Positions 8,705-18,251 of a stretch of 64,000 nucleotides of DNA are shown one piece after another; positions within the stretch are counted from its first letter, which is position 1, and each line of letters opens with the position of its first letter. The DNA is from Lachnospiraceae bacterium MD308. Its GTDB lineage: Bacteria; Bacillota; Clostridia; Lachnospirales; Lachnospiraceae. Position numbers and translations under genes: made by a program. The notes below the pieces were generated by a model. It did not search any database and was not told where the DNA came from. It saw only the letters and a program-made list of their open reading frames with translations. The stretch lies in NCBI GenBank assembly GCA_010206225.2, contig VIQU02000022.1, positions 1 through 64,000 on the forward strand, given 5' to 3'.

Positions 8705-11329
8705 ATGGCAAAATGGGTTTATATGTTTTCGGAGGGTAACGCAACCATGAGAAATCTTCTTGGCGGTAAGGGCGCTAACCTTGCTGAGATGACAAGCTTA
8801 GGCCTTCCAGTACCGCAGGGCTTTACGATCACAACAGAAGCCTGCACACAGTACTATGAGGATGGAAGATCAATTAACGACGAGATTATGGAACAGATCA
8901 TGGAAGCCGTTACAAAGATGGAGGCTATTACAGAGAAGAAATTCGGTGATAAAGAGAATCCGCTTCTTGTTTCCGTACGTTCCGGTGCAAGAGCATCTAT
9001 GCCGGGTATGATGGATACAATCCTGAATCTTGGTCTGAATGAAGATGTTGTTGAAGTATTGGCAGAGAGATCCGGCAATCCGCGCTGGGCATGGGACTGC
9101 TACAGAAGATTTATTCAGATGTATTCAGATGTAGTTATGGAAGTCGGAAAGAAATATTTTGAAGAACTGATCGATAAGATGAAAGAGGAAAAGGGCGTTA
9201 AGCAGGATGTTGAGCTTACGGCAGAAGACCTCAAGGCGCTTGCGGGACAGTTCAAGGCAGAGTACAAGGAGAAGATCGGACAGGATTTCCCGGCTGACCC
9301 GAAGGAGCAGCTCGTGGGAGCTATCAAGGCTGTATTTCGTTCATGGGACAACCCGAGAGCGAATGTATACCGCCGTGATAACGATATCCCGTATTCATGG
9401 GGAACGGCTGTAAACGTACAGTCAATGGCATTTGGTAATATGGGTGATGACTGTGGTACCGGCGTTGCATTCACACGTGATCCTGCCACAGGGCAGAACG
9501 GTCTGTTTGGTGAGTTCCTGACTAATGCTCAGGGCGAAGACGTAGTTGCCGGTGTACGTACACCTATGCACATTTCCGAGATGGAGCAGAAGTTCCCTGA
9601 GGCGTTTGTACAGTTCAAAGAAGTTTGCTCAACTCTTGAGAATCACTACAGAGATATGCAGGACATGGAGTTTACAGTAGAGCATGGCAAGCTTTACATG
9701 CTGCAGACACGTAATGGTAAGAGAACTGCTCAGGCAGCTCTTAAGATAGCATGCGACCTTGTTGATGAAGGTATGAGAACAGAGGAAGAGGCGGTTGCGA
9801 TGATCGATCCTCGTAACCTTGATACGCTTCTTCATCCGCAGTTTGATGCAGCAGCTCTTAAGGCAGCTACACCGATGGGCAAAGGTCTTGGCGCATCTCC
9901 AGGCGCAGCTTGCGGTAAGATCGTATTTACTGCAGAGGATGCTGTAGAGTGGGCGGCAAGAGGCGAGAAGGTTGTGCTTGTCCGTCTTGAGACTTCACCG
10001 GAAGATATCACAGGTATGAAGTCTTCACAGGGTATCCTGACAGTACGAGGCGGTATGACATCTCACGCAGCCGTTGTTGCGCGCGGAATGGGGACATGCT
10101 GTGTATCCGGATGCGGCGACATCGCTATGGACGAAGAGAATAAGAAGTTTACTCTTGCAGGAAAAGAGTTCCATGAGGGAGATCCGATCTCTATCGATGG
10201 TACAACAGGTAACATCTATGACGGAATCATTCCTACAGTTGACGCTACGATCGCAGGTGAGTTCGGAAGAATCATGGCATGGGCAGACAAGTACAGAACA
10301 CTTAAGGTTCGTACCAATGCTGATACACCAGCAGACGCTAAGAAGGCTCGTGAGCTTGGCGCAGAGGGTATCGGTCTTTGCCGTACAGAGCATATGTTCT
10401 TTGAGGAAGACAGAATTGCAGCATTCCGTGAGATGATCTGTGCAGATACAGTAGAAGAGAGAGAAGCAGCGCTTGAGAAGATCCTGCCATATCAGCAGGG
10501 AGACTTCGAGGCTCTGTATGAGGCGCTTGAGGGTAATCCGGTAACGATCCGTTTCCTTGACCCGCCGCTTCATGAGTTCGTTCCTACAGAGGAAGAAGAC
10601 ATTGAAAAATTGGCAGCAGCACAGGGCAAGTCCGTAGAAGATATTAAGACACTGATCGATGGACTTCATGAGTTCAACCCGATGATGGGACACCGTGGAT
10701 GCCGTCTTGCAGTTACTTATCCGGAGATTGCAAAGATGCAGACAGCAGCAGTTATCCGTGCAGCCATCAATGTTCAGAAGGCTCACGCTGACTGGAAAGT
10801 GAAACCGGAGATCATGATTCCGCTTATCGGAGATATCAAAGAACTTAAGTACGTTAAGAAGATTGTAGTTGAGACAGCAGATGCAGAGATTAAGGCAGCA
10901 GGAAGCAGTCTCGAGTATGAGGTTGGTACTATGATCGAGATCCCGAGAGCTGCTCTTACAGCAGATGAGATTGCAAAAGAAGCTGACTTCTTCTGCTTCG
11001 GCACAAACGACCTGACACAGATGACATACGGATTCTCACGTGATGACGCTGGTAAGTTCCTTGACGCTTATTATGATGCTAAGATTTTTGAGAATGACCC
11101 ATTTGCGAAGCTTGACCAGACTGGTGTCGGCAAACTGATGGAGATGTCCATCAAGTTAGGCAAGCCTGTTAATGACAAGCTTCACATCGGTATCTGCGGC
11201 GAGCATGGCGGAGATCCTTCTTCCGTAGAATTCTGCCATAAGATTGGACTGGATTATGTATCTTGTTCACCGTTCCGTGTGCCGATCGCAAGATTGGCAG
11301 CAGCACAGGCGGCTATTGCAGATAAGTAA
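8705..11329 (+). CDS. ppdK: pyruvate, phosphate dikinase
   Basis: An 874-aa enzyme that interconverts pyruvate, ATP and Pi with PEP, AMP and PPi, used by many anaerobes for glycolysis or gluconeogenesis. The N-terminal ATP-grasp domain starts with LLGGKGANLAEM. The swivelling phosphohistidine domain carries GGMTSHAAVVARGMG with catalytic His454. The C-terminal PEP-binding TIM barrel has the FGTNDLTQM loop and ends with the GICGEHGGDP segment holding the catalytic Cys. Length matches the family. AGGAGG lies eight bases before ATG 8705; the in-frame ATG at 8699 sits only two bases from it and is rejected. Codon use suggests high expression. Confidence 0.97.
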   Translation: MAKWVYMFSEGNATMRNLLGGKGANLAEMTSLGLPVPQGFTITTEACTQYYEDGRSINDEIMEQIMEAVTKMEAITEKKFGDKENPLLVSVRSGARASMPGMMDTILNLGLNEDVVEVLAERSGNPRWAWDCYRRFIQMYSDVVMEVGKKYFEELIDKMKEEKGVKQDVELTAEDLKALAGQFKAEYKEKIGQDFPADPKEQLVGAIKAVFRSWDNPRANVYRRDNDIPYSWGTAVNVQSMAFGNMGDDCGTGVAFTRDPATGQNGLFGEFLTNAQGEDVVAGVRTPMHISEMEQKFPEAFVQFKEVCSTLENHYRDMQDMEFTVEHGKLYMLQTRNGKRTAQAALKIACDLVDEGMRTEEEAVAMIDPRNLDTLLHPQFDAAALKAATPMGKGLGASPGAACGKIVFTAEDAVEWAARGEKVVLVRLETSPEDITGMKSSQGILTVRGGMTSHAAVVARGMGTCCVSGCGDIAMDEENKKFTLAGKEFHEGDPISIDGTTGNIYDGIIPTVDATIAGEFGRIMAWADKYRTLKVRTNADTPADAKKARELGAEGIGLCRTEHMFFEEDRIAAFREMICADTVEEREAALEKILPYQQGDFEALYEALEGNPVTIRFLDPPLHEFVPTEEEDIEKLAAAQGKSVEDIKTLIDGLHEFNPMMGHRGCRLAVTYPEIAKMQTAAVIRAAINVQKAHADWKVKPEIMIPLIGDIKELKYVKKIVVETADAEIKAAGSSLEYEVGTMIEIPRAALTADEIAKEADFFCFGTNDLTQMTYGFSRDDAGKFLDAYYDAKIFENDPFAKLDQTGVGKLMEMSIKLGKPVNDKLHIGICGEHGGDPSSVEFCHKIGLDYVSCSPFRVPIARLAAAQAAIADK

Positions 11330-11365
11330 ATGTAATTATTAGTTTGTTTAACGAACTTGTATTGT

Positions 11366-11391
11366 CAATGCCCTGATTTTACAGGGCATTG
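11366..11391 (+). terminator. terminator of ppdK
   Basis: CAATGCCCTG and CAGGGCATTG form a perfect ten-pair stem with a six-base loop, but the T run after it is poor. Confidence 0.65.
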
Positions 11392-11489
11392 TATTACATA
11401 AAAGAATTTATTTTTAAATACATAATAAAAATAATTGTAGAAATTATACATATAATAGAGTCATAATCATAGTAAATGGGGGAAATGCC

Positions 11490-11864
11490 GTGTATAGATA
11501 CATTGGTATTGAAGACTTGGTTGCTAGTGCGTTGATTGAATTAATAAAGCATGAGGAATCGAGTAGAAAAATAAGTTTACAAATGCTTTCTGATTACGGG
11601 ACAGTAATTGTAAAATTACTTACAAAACAGGGACAGAATGCGATTCTCTTTTTAACAAAGGAAAGCACATATGAATTCGTTCATGATTATGCCGAATTTT
11701 TTTCGATAAAAGTATATGATGGGATTGAATATATTGAACTGCAAAATGGCATAACAAAAGAAGGTTTGCGAGATCAATTTAGAAAGAATCTTACGGTAGA
11801 TCTTGCGAAAGCTCTTACCAGAAGCGAATCTCTAACAGCTTTAAAGATAAGTGCTATGGCCTAG
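11490..11864 (+). CDS. unknown 124-aa protein upstream of the HD phosphohydrolase
   Basis: A 124-aa soluble protein with no family I recognise and no membrane segment or metal motif. It is predicted to be mixed alpha/beta, with an N-terminal helical part and a basic C-terminal helix (RDQFRKNLTVDLAKAL). It starts with GTG at 11490, preceded by ATGGGGGA. It is visibly more AT-rich than ppdK on one side and glgD on the other, and sits 65 bases before the equally AT-rich HD gene. A hairpin (11870-11903) lies between the two, so the HD gene may be partly uncoupled. The shared composition and insertion between core genes suggest joint acquisition; function is unknown. Confidence 0.65.
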   Translation: MYRYIGIEDLVASALIELIKHEESSRKISLQMLSDYGTVIVKLLTKQGQNAILFLTKESTYEFVHDYAEFFSIKVYDGIEYIELQNGITKEGLRDQFRKNLTVDLAKALTRSESLTALKISAMA

Positions 11865-11869
11865 TAGTC

Positions 11870-11903
11870 AAAAGGGTGCTACTCTCAAAGTGGCATCCTT
11901 TTT
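11870..11903 (+). terminator. hairpin with T run between the 124-aa gene and the HD gene
   Basis: AAAGGGTGC pairs with GCATCCTTT (one G-U pair) and is followed by TTTT. It is either the terminator of the small gene or an attenuator ahead of the HD gene. A similar string GTAGCATCCTTTTTAGTG recurs at 48559-48576 beside the recombinase wreck. Confidence 0.55.
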
Positions 11904-11929
11904 AGTATTGATTGATGGAGGAAAAGCTG

Positions 11930-13882
11930 ATGCAGGAAAAGGAAAACAAAGGGGAAGAATTTTCAGAGATATTTAAGAAGAGGTTTAAAGATCCGCTGTA
12001 TGATTATATAGAAATTGATAATACTATTGTTTCTAAAATTATAGATACACCATCCTTTCAGCGATTAAAAGATATTAGGCAGACTAGTTATACGCCTTTG
12101 TATCCCGCTGCACATCACAATCGATATGTACATTCGCTAGGGGTATATCATTTGGGGTGTATGGCGTTTAGAGCGATTAAACCACAATTAGTTAGGTATA
12201 GTAAAGACACAAAAATTTGTGATAAGATTGATATGATTCAACGAATTTTTGAACTGGCTTGTTTATTGCATGATGTGGGGCACGCTCCTTTTTCACACAC
12301 TGGCGAAAAATTTTATTTAGATGAGGCGGAGACATTATATACGTCACTAAAAGAGAGTGTTAATAAGAATGAGTTTTCAGATGATTTTAATGCATTGGGT
12401 GTTAAAAAACCTGCTCCTCATGAATGTATGAGTTGTGTTGTAGGATTACGCACATATAGCAATTATTTTGAAAATGCAGAACAGCGTGATTTATTTGCAC
12501 GTTGTATCATTGGTATGCCAATGACGTTTAATGAAAAAGAACCGGCATCATATGAGTCAAAAATGAGTCAGAGTGAAAAGAAAGAAATAAAAAAAGAAAG
12601 GGAAAGATATAATTCAAAGAAGAAAGAGATTGAGCTGTTTAATTGCATTATTAGTTTGTTGAATTCATCCATTATAGATGTAGATCGTTTAGATTATATA
12701 ATTCGAGATTCAGTAACTATTGGATTCAAAAATGCACAGGTAGATTATATGCGTTTATTAGATGGCCTTCGTATTGTAGAATATGAAAAGCCACTGGATT
12801 CTGAAAAACAAAAATCATGTAAAAAGAAACAGAAAAAACTGTGTATTGGATACCATAAGAGCGCTCTTAGTGTTATAGAAAGTGCAATTTATGCGCATGA
12901 TGCTGAGAAGAAATGGATTCAAGGACATCCTGCTATTCTTTATGAAATGGCAGTGCTTCAGAATGCAATGGAACAGCTTACACAGCTTTTTAGTTCAGCG
13001 ATAGATCCTAATCCGATTTTTTGTTATGAGGCTCTAACTGAGACAGGAAAAGAACTTTCAATTCCTATTTCATTATTTTCAGAAGAAGCGAGAATATTGT
13101 GGGATGAAAAGAAATTGTTTTCGAATAAGGCGAATATATTATTGTTCCAAAGGAAATTATTTTGTGAAGAGAATGGTGTTGATACATCTAATTTAACTGT
13201 TTATAGAAAATTTCCGCTTTCTTTACTGGCCGATGAGGATTTTCTCTATCTGATGAAAATTTTTTGTAAAGATGGATTGGGGTATGAATATTTTGCAAGA
13301 AATAAGCGCCGGTATGCAGCATGGAAATCAGAAGCAGAATTCAGAGCATTATTTCAAGAACGTATTGGTGATGATTCTAAAAATATAAAAATATTGGAAG
13401 CTAATTTTGAAGGATTAGTTGATTATTGTATGACAAAGACAGGAGTTCCTATTGTAAGCGAGAGCATTTATTGTATATTAGAAGACGAGGAGAAAGAAGC
13501 ATTATTTTCAAGAGAGAATGATGAGTTTGACGATGAGTATTATGAAGACATTGTACGCGGTATAAAAGAAAAGCGGCGTTGGATCAAAGTGTTAGAAAAT
13601 ATTGCAGATGAATTAGAGCTAAACTTTGAATTCCTGATTATTTTTCAAAAGAAATTTAGCAGTAGTTTTCGGCCATCTGTAGGGGATATTCCCATTCTAT
13701 TCCCTAATTTGGATGATAGTGTCATTTCATTAAAAAGTGTTATAGATGTATTGAGATCGAGCGCAGAGAAGAAATCAAACTTCTTTCATGTTTTTTATAG
13801 TCCCAGAGATTCTTGCAAGAAAGATAAAAAAGAAATTGTTAATACTATTGCAAAAAGATTGATTTCGGGAATAAGTTTATAA
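11930..13882 (+). CDS. SAMHD1/dGTPase-like HD-domain phosphohydrolase
   Basis: A 650-aa HD-superfamily protein. The metal residues are all present: His68 in NRYVHSLG, His114-Asp115 in CLLHDVGHAPFSH, and Asp252 in IIDVDRLDYIIRD. This is the order and context found in SAMHD1 and bacterial dNTP triphosphohydrolases, which cut dNTPs to nucleosides plus triphosphate. The last ~350 residues are unlike any domain I recognise. GGAGG lies eight bases before ATG 11930; earlier in-frame starts at 11912 and 11915 overlap it. The gene is AT-rich and flanked by core genes that look unrelated. A housekeeping nucleotidase of the YwfO kind is possible; a phage-defence role by dNTP depletion is inference. Confidence 0.8.
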   Translation: MQEKENKGEEFSEIFKKRFKDPLYDYIEIDNTIVSKIIDTPSFQRLKDIRQTSYTPLYPAAHHNRYVHSLGVYHLGCMAFRAIKPQLVRYSKDTKICDKIDMIQRIFELACLLHDVGHAPFSHTGEKFYLDEAETLYTSLKESVNKNEFSDDFNALGVKKPAPHECMSCVVGLRTYSNYFENAEQRDLFARCIIGMPMTFNEKEPASYESKMSQSEKKEIKKERERYNSKKKEIELFNCIISLLNSSIIDVDRLDYIIRDSVTIGFKNAQVDYMRLLDGLRIVEYEKPLDSEKQKSCKKKQKKLCIGYHKSALSVIESAIYAHDAEKKWIQGHPAILYEMAVLQNAMEQLTQLFSSAIDPNPIFCYEALTETGKELSIPISLFSEEARILWDEKKLFSNKANILLFQRKLFCEENGVDTSNLTVYRKFPLSLLADEDFLYLMKIFCKDGLGYEYFARNKRRYAAWKSEAEFRALFQERIGDDSKNIKILEANFEGLVDYCMTKTGVPIVSESIYCILEDEEKEALFSRENDEFDDEYYEDIVRGIKEKRRWIKVLENIADELELNFEFLIIFQKKFSSSFRPSVGDIPILFPNLDDSVISLKSVIDVLRSSAEKKSNFFHVFYSPRDSCKKDKKEIVNTIAKRLISGISL

Positions 13883-13911
13883 TATATGATAAAGACGCTA
13901 ATACAGATAGG

Positions 13912-13945
13912 AAAAGGGACTATCTCAGACAGGCAGTCCCTTTTT
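13912..13945. terminator. bidirectional terminator between the HD gene and glgD
   Basis: AAAAGGGACT pairs with AGTCCCTTTT, with a T run on the plus strand and an A run before the stem that serves the minus strand. It lies between convergent genes. Confidence 0.75.
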
Positions 13946-13987
13946 CTCAAATATCACAAAATTTAAATTGGCGATACATCATGAAAA

Positions 13988-15112
13988 TTAAATCACATCA
14001 TAACGCTTTACGTAGTGAGGATCCCCTTCGTTTGCAACTACTTCCTGTACTTTCGTTAATTTGGCGTTGCGGTCGATGACAAGATTTTCAGCATGGATTC
14101 CTGTGCCGATTGTTACATCAGACAGGATTACACAATTTTTAACAACAGCGCCCTCTTTGATAGTACAGCCACGTCCGATAACAGAATTCTCAACAGTCCC
14201 CTCGATCAGGCAGCCGTTAGAAACAACAGAATTTTTTGCGCAGCCGTCCTCAGAATAGTGAGTAGGGCTGGAATCGTTTGTCCTTGTGTAAATCGGCCAA
14301 TTTGATTCGAACAGAGAAGTGGCAGTATTGTAATCTGTCAGTTCAATATTAGCATTGTAGTAACCCTTGAAATCTGTGACCGCTGCAAAATATCCGCGGT
14401 GAGAAATACCGCGTATATCTAAGGAGCCGTTTTCGCCGCACTCGCTGCCTACGATATCGGAAAGGGTGTAGAGAGAGGAAGTTTTTTTCGCTTGTTTGAT
14501 CAGGTCGATGAAAAGCTCCTTCTTCATAACATAGGTATCCATGAATATGTTGCGGTTCTTTGCATTGCCGCGGTTTCTTTCAATAGAGAGAACCCCCTTT
14601 TGTTTATTCAGATTCAATATATTACAGTTCACATATCCATCTTTGGCGTTGTCAACAGAATGATATAAAAGTGTAATATCTGCACCGGATTCAATGTGAG
14701 CGTTAAGAAGCGCTTTGTAATCCTGTTTATATACCATATAACTTGGAGCAATGATGACATATGGTTTGTTCACGAGTGCAATACTCTCCAAATTCTCCAT
14801 ATATGCCGCAATATCGTTGTTATACATATCGTGGTCGATCATACTGCCGGCAAACAGCATATGAAGCTTACCGCGTTTGGAGTTAATGTTGTAGTGACGT
14901 CCTGAGCCGAGGTGTTCGATCAGAGAGCGTGGTTTTGCATTCAGATATACCTGAATGTGATCCATACCGCTGTTGCTCATATTAGAAAGCGGGAAGTCCA
15001 CGATACGATATCTTCCAAGGAATGAAAATGCTGCAACCGGACGGTAATTATGAAGTCCCTCAACCCAAATATGATTCCCGGCAAAACTTACAATTCCTAA
15101 TGCATCACACAT
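13988..15112 (-). CDS. glgD: glucose-1-phosphate adenylyltransferase subunit GlgD
   Basis: A 374-aa homologue of GlgC that lacks the N-terminal GGxGxRL nucleotide-binding loop (the equivalent stretch reads GIVSFAGNHIWVEG). It is therefore the non-catalytic or regulatory partner seen in Firmicutes GlgC-GlgD pairs. It keeps the [11 protein letters not shown] motif and a C-terminal left-handed beta-helix with hexapeptide repeats from about residue 280 (VVSNGCLIEGTVENSVIG). It starts one base after the glgC stop, so the two are cotranscribed and probably form a heterotetramer. It supplies ADP-glucose for glycogen; glgA, glgB and glgP are not in the window. Confidence 0.93.
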   Translation of the reverse strand: MCDALGIVSFAGNHIWVEGLHNYRPVAAFSFLGRYRIVDFPLSNMSNSGMDHIQVYLNAKPRSLIEHLGSGRHYNINSKRGKLHMLFAGSMIDHDMYNNDIAAYMENLESIALVNKPYVIIAPSYMVYKQDYKALLNAHIESGADITLLYHSVDNAKDGYVNCNILNLNKQKGVLSIERNRGNAKNRNIFMDTYVMKKELFIDLIKQAKKTSSLYTLSDIVGSECGENGSLDIRGISHRGYFAAVTDFKGYYNANIELTDYNTATSLFESNWPIYTRTNDSSPTHYSEDGCAKNSVVSNGCLIEGTVENSVIGRGCTIKEGAVVKNCVILSDVTIGTGIHAENLVIDRNAKLTKVQEVVANEGDPHYVKRYDVI

Positions 15113-15113
15113 A

Positions 15114-16253
15114 CTATTCTACCCCCTTTACACGTTTTGCAACAAGCTCGATGTGTTCGCTGTCTGCGCTTCCGACCTTAGCGCTTTTACCTATTTTGAT
15201 GTCATTTGCCACAAGAGCGCGTGTAACAACGGCGCCTTCCTCAACTTCAACGCCTGGCATCAATACGCTGTCAATGATCTTAGCACCTTTGCCGACTTTT
15301 GCTCCGGTAAACAGAACAGAGTTTTTGACTTTACCATTTACAACACAGCCCTGTGTGATGTAAGCGCGTTTAACATCAGCATCAGGTCCGAGATACTGCG
15401 GCAGCGTTGTGGTGTCTTCCGTGTAGATCTTCCATGTCGGATCACTTAAATCTAAGTCGTTGTTGGAGTCCAGAAGATCCATGTTAGCTTCCCAAAGGGA
15501 ATCGATCGTTCCGACATCTTTCCAATAGCCTTTGAATTTGTAAGCAACAAGCTTGCGGTTATCAGCCAGAAGAGCAGGGATGATATCTTTTCCAAAGTCA
15601 TGGTTGGAACCAGCGTTTTTCATATCGGCGATCAGCATCTTTCGGAGCGTTTTCCAATTGAATATGTAGATACCCATGGATGCAAGATTACTCTTTGGAT
15701 GCTCCGGTTTTTCTTCAAATTCTACGATACATCCGTTTTCATCTGTATTCATAATACCAAAACGGCTTGCCTCCCTTTTTGGAACTTCAATAACTGCAAT
15801 AGTTGCATCTGCATTGCATTCGTTATGGTAAGCAAGCATCTTAGCGTAATTCATTTTATAGATATGATCTCCTGAAAGGACAAGTAAGTATTCAGGGGAG
15901 TAAGAATCAATAAAATCAATATTCTGTGAGATCGCGTCTGCGGTACCGCGGTAAACATCCAGATTCGCATCTGCCTTCTCTCTTGGCGGCAGGACAAATA
16001 CGCCGCTGTTTCTGGCATCAAGACCCCAGCGTCCTCCGGCTGCGACATAACTGTTCAAAAGGACGGATTCGTACTGTGTAAGAACTCCTACAATGTCAAT
16101 TCCGCTATTTGCACAGTTACTAAGAGGAAAGTCTACGATACGATACTTTCCGCCATATGAAACGGCCGGCTTGGCTACTTTATTAGTCAACTCATGTAGA
16201 CGGCTGCCACGACCGCCGGCCAAAATCATTGCTAGCATGTTATTTTGTTTCAT
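15114..16253 (-). CDS. glgC: glucose-1-phosphate adenylyltransferase catalytic subunit
   Basis: A 379-aa nucleotidyltransferase that makes ADP-glucose from ATP and glucose-1-phosphate, the committed step of glycogen synthesis. The catalytic loop [15 protein letters not shown] is at residues 9-23, with Lys27 in [23 protein letters not shown], the [11 protein letters not shown] metal-binding segment and the [10 protein letters not shown] sugar-phosphate region are all present. The C-terminal beta-helix starts near residue 290. First gene of the glgC-glgD pair; GAGAGGACTC lies before ATG 16253. Confidence 0.95.
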   Translation of the reverse strand: MKQNNMLAMILAGGRGSRLHELTNKVAKPAVSYGGKYRIVDFPLSNCANSGIDIVGVLTQYESVLLNSYVAAGGRWGLDARNSGVFVLPPREKADANLDVYRGTADAISQNIDFIDSYSPEYLLVLSGDHIYKMNYAKMLAYHNECNADATIAVIEVPKREASRFGIMNTDENGCIVEFEEKPEHPKSNLASMGIYIFNWKTLRKMLIADMKNAGSNHDFGKDIIPALLADNRKLVAYKFKGYWKDVGTIDSLWEANMDLLDSNNDLDLSDPTWKIYTEDTTTLPQYLGPDADVKRAYITQGCVVNGKVKNSVLFTGAKVGKGAKIIDSVLMPGVEVEEGAVVTRALVANDIKIGKSAKVGSADSEHIELVAKRVKGVE

Positions 16254-16626
16254 AATGAGTCCTCTCTTTCATTGAAGTTAGTTTATATTATACAATTATT
16301 TAACGAATTTTTCTACGCTTTTATGTAAAAAAACCATGTTTTGTGTAAAAATATCACAATATATGTTAAAAATGGCAATAGAATATTCTATGGAAAAAGG
16401 AACTGTCGATTAAAATTAAACAATATTGATATAATTTAATGCCGTAAAATACTTGTACAACATTTGTATTCCTTTTAGACAGGAAAAATGACATGAAATT
16501 GAGGGAGAATTAATTTCCTTTTTTGCATGTTTTTGTAGTATAATATAAAAATACACAGAGAGGGAAATCTTCTTTCAAGAGAAACTGATAATTTATGTAC
16601 CATGTTTAAGCAGAGGAGGTATTTGT
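16254..16626. promoter_or_regulatory. divergent promoter region glgC / cytidylate-kinase-like gene
   Basis: A 373-base AT-rich gap. TATAAT on the plus strand at 16539-16544 is the likely -10 of the gene starting at 16627. GTATAAT on the minus strand near 16291-16297 is the likely -10 of glgC. Neither has a clear -35 box at the right distance. A second TATAAT at 16431-16436 is less well placed. No coding frame is seen. Confidence 0.4.
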
Positions 16627-17244
16627 ATGGCAGCTCACAAAATCATAACGATAGGCAGGCAGTTCGGAAGCGGCGGACACGAGATCGGGAACCTTTTGGC
16701 AACGCGTCTGGATATTCCGCTCTATGACAACAATCTGGTTCGGATGGTGGCAAAAAAGCTTGATATCCGTGAAGAGACGGCGCGTGCTGTGGATGAGACG
16801 ACTCTTAACAGTTTTCTTGCAGGATATGTGCTTGCACCGATGGAATATTCAAAAAATGCAGACAGTATTGAGACGATACGGCCGCTTAATGAACAGGTAT
16901 ATGAACTTCAGACAGAGATCATACGAAAGCTTGCTGACAGAGGGCCTTGTGTGATCGTAGGAAGATGCGCGGACTATGTTCTCAAAGATTATGAAAACCG
17001 TATTGATGTGTTTATCTGTGCCGATAAGGAAGAGCGTATTGAAAGGATTGCAAAACGATATGATATGTCAGAGCGCAAAGCGGTTGACAAGATTGCAAAG
17101 ATTGACAGAGAACGCAGATACTACTATGAGTCTCATACCGGTGTGGAATGGGGAAGTAAGGATACGCATCAGATCGTGCTGAATGTCAGCAGACTCGGTA
17201 TGGAAAGAATAGTGGATGTGCTTGAGTCGATCTATAAAGCATAA
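16627..17244 (+). CDS. cytidylate kinase-like family protein
   Basis: A 205-aa P-loop protein of the cytidylate-kinase-like family (PF13189). The N-terminus ITIGRQFGSGGHEIGNLLA has the variant loop of this family, where the usual GKS becomes GGH. The later VGRCADYVL and the lid-like region RIAKRYDMSERKA are also typical. The true substrate is not known for most members; it need not be CMP. AGAGGAGG lies eight bases before ATG. The permease gene starts 23 bases downstream, so they may be cotranscribed. Confidence 0.85.
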   Translation: MAAHKIITIGRQFGSGGHEIGNLLATRLDIPLYDNNLVRMVAKKLDIREETARAVDETTLNSFLAGYVLAPMEYSKNADSIETIRPLNEQVYELQTEIIRKLADRGPCVIVGRCADYVLKDYENRIDVFICADKEERIERIAKRYDMSERKAVDKIAKIDRERRYYYESHTGVEWGSKDTHQIVLNVSRLGMERIVDVLESIYKA

Positions 17245-17267
17245 GATAGTTGGAAGGTTAATGATAT

Positions 17268-18131
17268 ATGGAACTTTTAGCGGATATGATTCTTGATACG
17301 GTGCTGGATTGTCTGAAAATGCTGCCTTTTCTGTTTGCGGCATTTCTTCTCATTGAGTCTCTGGAACATTATTCCGGGAACCTTGTGAGTAAAATATTCG
17401 GGAGGATAGGAAGGAAAGGACCGATCGTGGGCGCACTTGCAGGGTGTGTGCCGCAATGCGGTTTTTCAGTGATGGCAGCCAATCTATATGCTGGAGGGAT
17501 GATCTCGTCTGGTACATTAATAGCGGTATTTCTTGCAACATCGGATGAAGCGATATTGATTATTTTGAGCAATCCTGACAGAATCAGTGAAGTGGGAGTG
17601 CTTGTTGCCGTGAAGATTCTTACAGCTATTATAGCGGGATATCTTACAGATCTGTTTTTGAAAAACAGAATGGAAACTCTTAAGAACTGTGAAGAGATAT
17701 GTGGGCATTGCGGCTGTCACGAGGAAGCAGCGGGAATTTTTCTTCCGGCATGGAGGCACACAAGAAAGATATTCTTATATCTGCTCGTATTTACGGGGGT
17801 TTTGAATTTCTGTATCCAGTTTTTGGGGATAGAGCGCCTGTCGGCGATTCTATTAAGCGATACGTTTTTTCAGCCAGTGGCAGCGGCAGTGATTGGATTT
17901 ATTCCCAACTGTGCGGCATCGGTGATTTTAATACAATTATATTTGAGCGAAGCTATATCATTTGCCTCTGTAATTGCAGGGCTTTGCACCGGAACAGGGG
18001 TGGGGTTCATAATGCTGTGCAGAGTCAATTATCACAAAAAAGAAAATGCTAAAATAGCCGGATTGTTGTTTATTTTTGCAGTCATGGTAGGAATCGTACT
18101 GGAGTCTATGGAAAAATTCATAGGATTTTAA
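17268..18131 (+). CDS. ArsP_2-type putative metal/arsenical efflux permease
   Basis: A 287-aa membrane protein with about eight hydrophobic segments in two homologous halves. Each half carries a GxxPxCG/PNC-type motif: GALAGCVPQCGFSVMAANLY near residue 56 and IGFIPNCAASVILIQLYLS near residue 210. This internal repeat is typical of the putative heavy-metal or arsenic efflux family (PF11449). A central cytoplasmic loop has a CGHCGCHEE cluster at about residues 146-154 that could bind metal. Substrate unproven; annotated elsewhere as arsenic efflux or manganese transporter. Follows the kinase-like gene closely. Confidence 0.8.
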   Translation: MELLADMILDTVLDCLKMLPFLFAAFLLIESLEHYSGNLVSKIFGRIGRKGPIVGALAGCVPQCGFSVMAANLYAGGMISSGTLIAVFLATSDEAILIILSNPDRISEVGVLVAVKILTAIIAGYLTDLFLKNRMETLKNCEEICGHCGCHEEAAGIFLPAWRHTRKIFLYLLVFTGVLNFCIQFLGIERLSAILLSDTFFQPVAAAVIGFIPNCAASVILIQLYLSEAISFASVIAGLCTGTGVGFIMLCRVNYHKKENAKIAGLLFIFAVMVGIVLESMEKFIGF

Positions 18132-18180
18132 GCGAAAACACAGTATTTTTAGGGCAAAACAATGGGATTTTCCCAGAGAA

Positions 18181-18208
18181 TTGCATTTTTTTTAGGATGT
18201 GATATAAT
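18181..18208 (+). promoter_or_regulatory. promoter of the DUF6465-type gene
   Basis: TTGCAT and TATAAT are spaced by 16 bases, ending 43 bases before the start at 18252. This placement rules out an upstream in-frame start at 18162. Confidence 0.55.
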
Positions 18209-18251
18209 GTGCACGAAGACAAAAAGGTTTATGGGACCAGGAGGAATTATT

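Noticed and set aside
18162-18251. A 30-codon N-terminal extension of the DUF6465-type protein
   Set aside because: The promoter -10 box lies inside it and the AGGAGG site points to ATG 18252.
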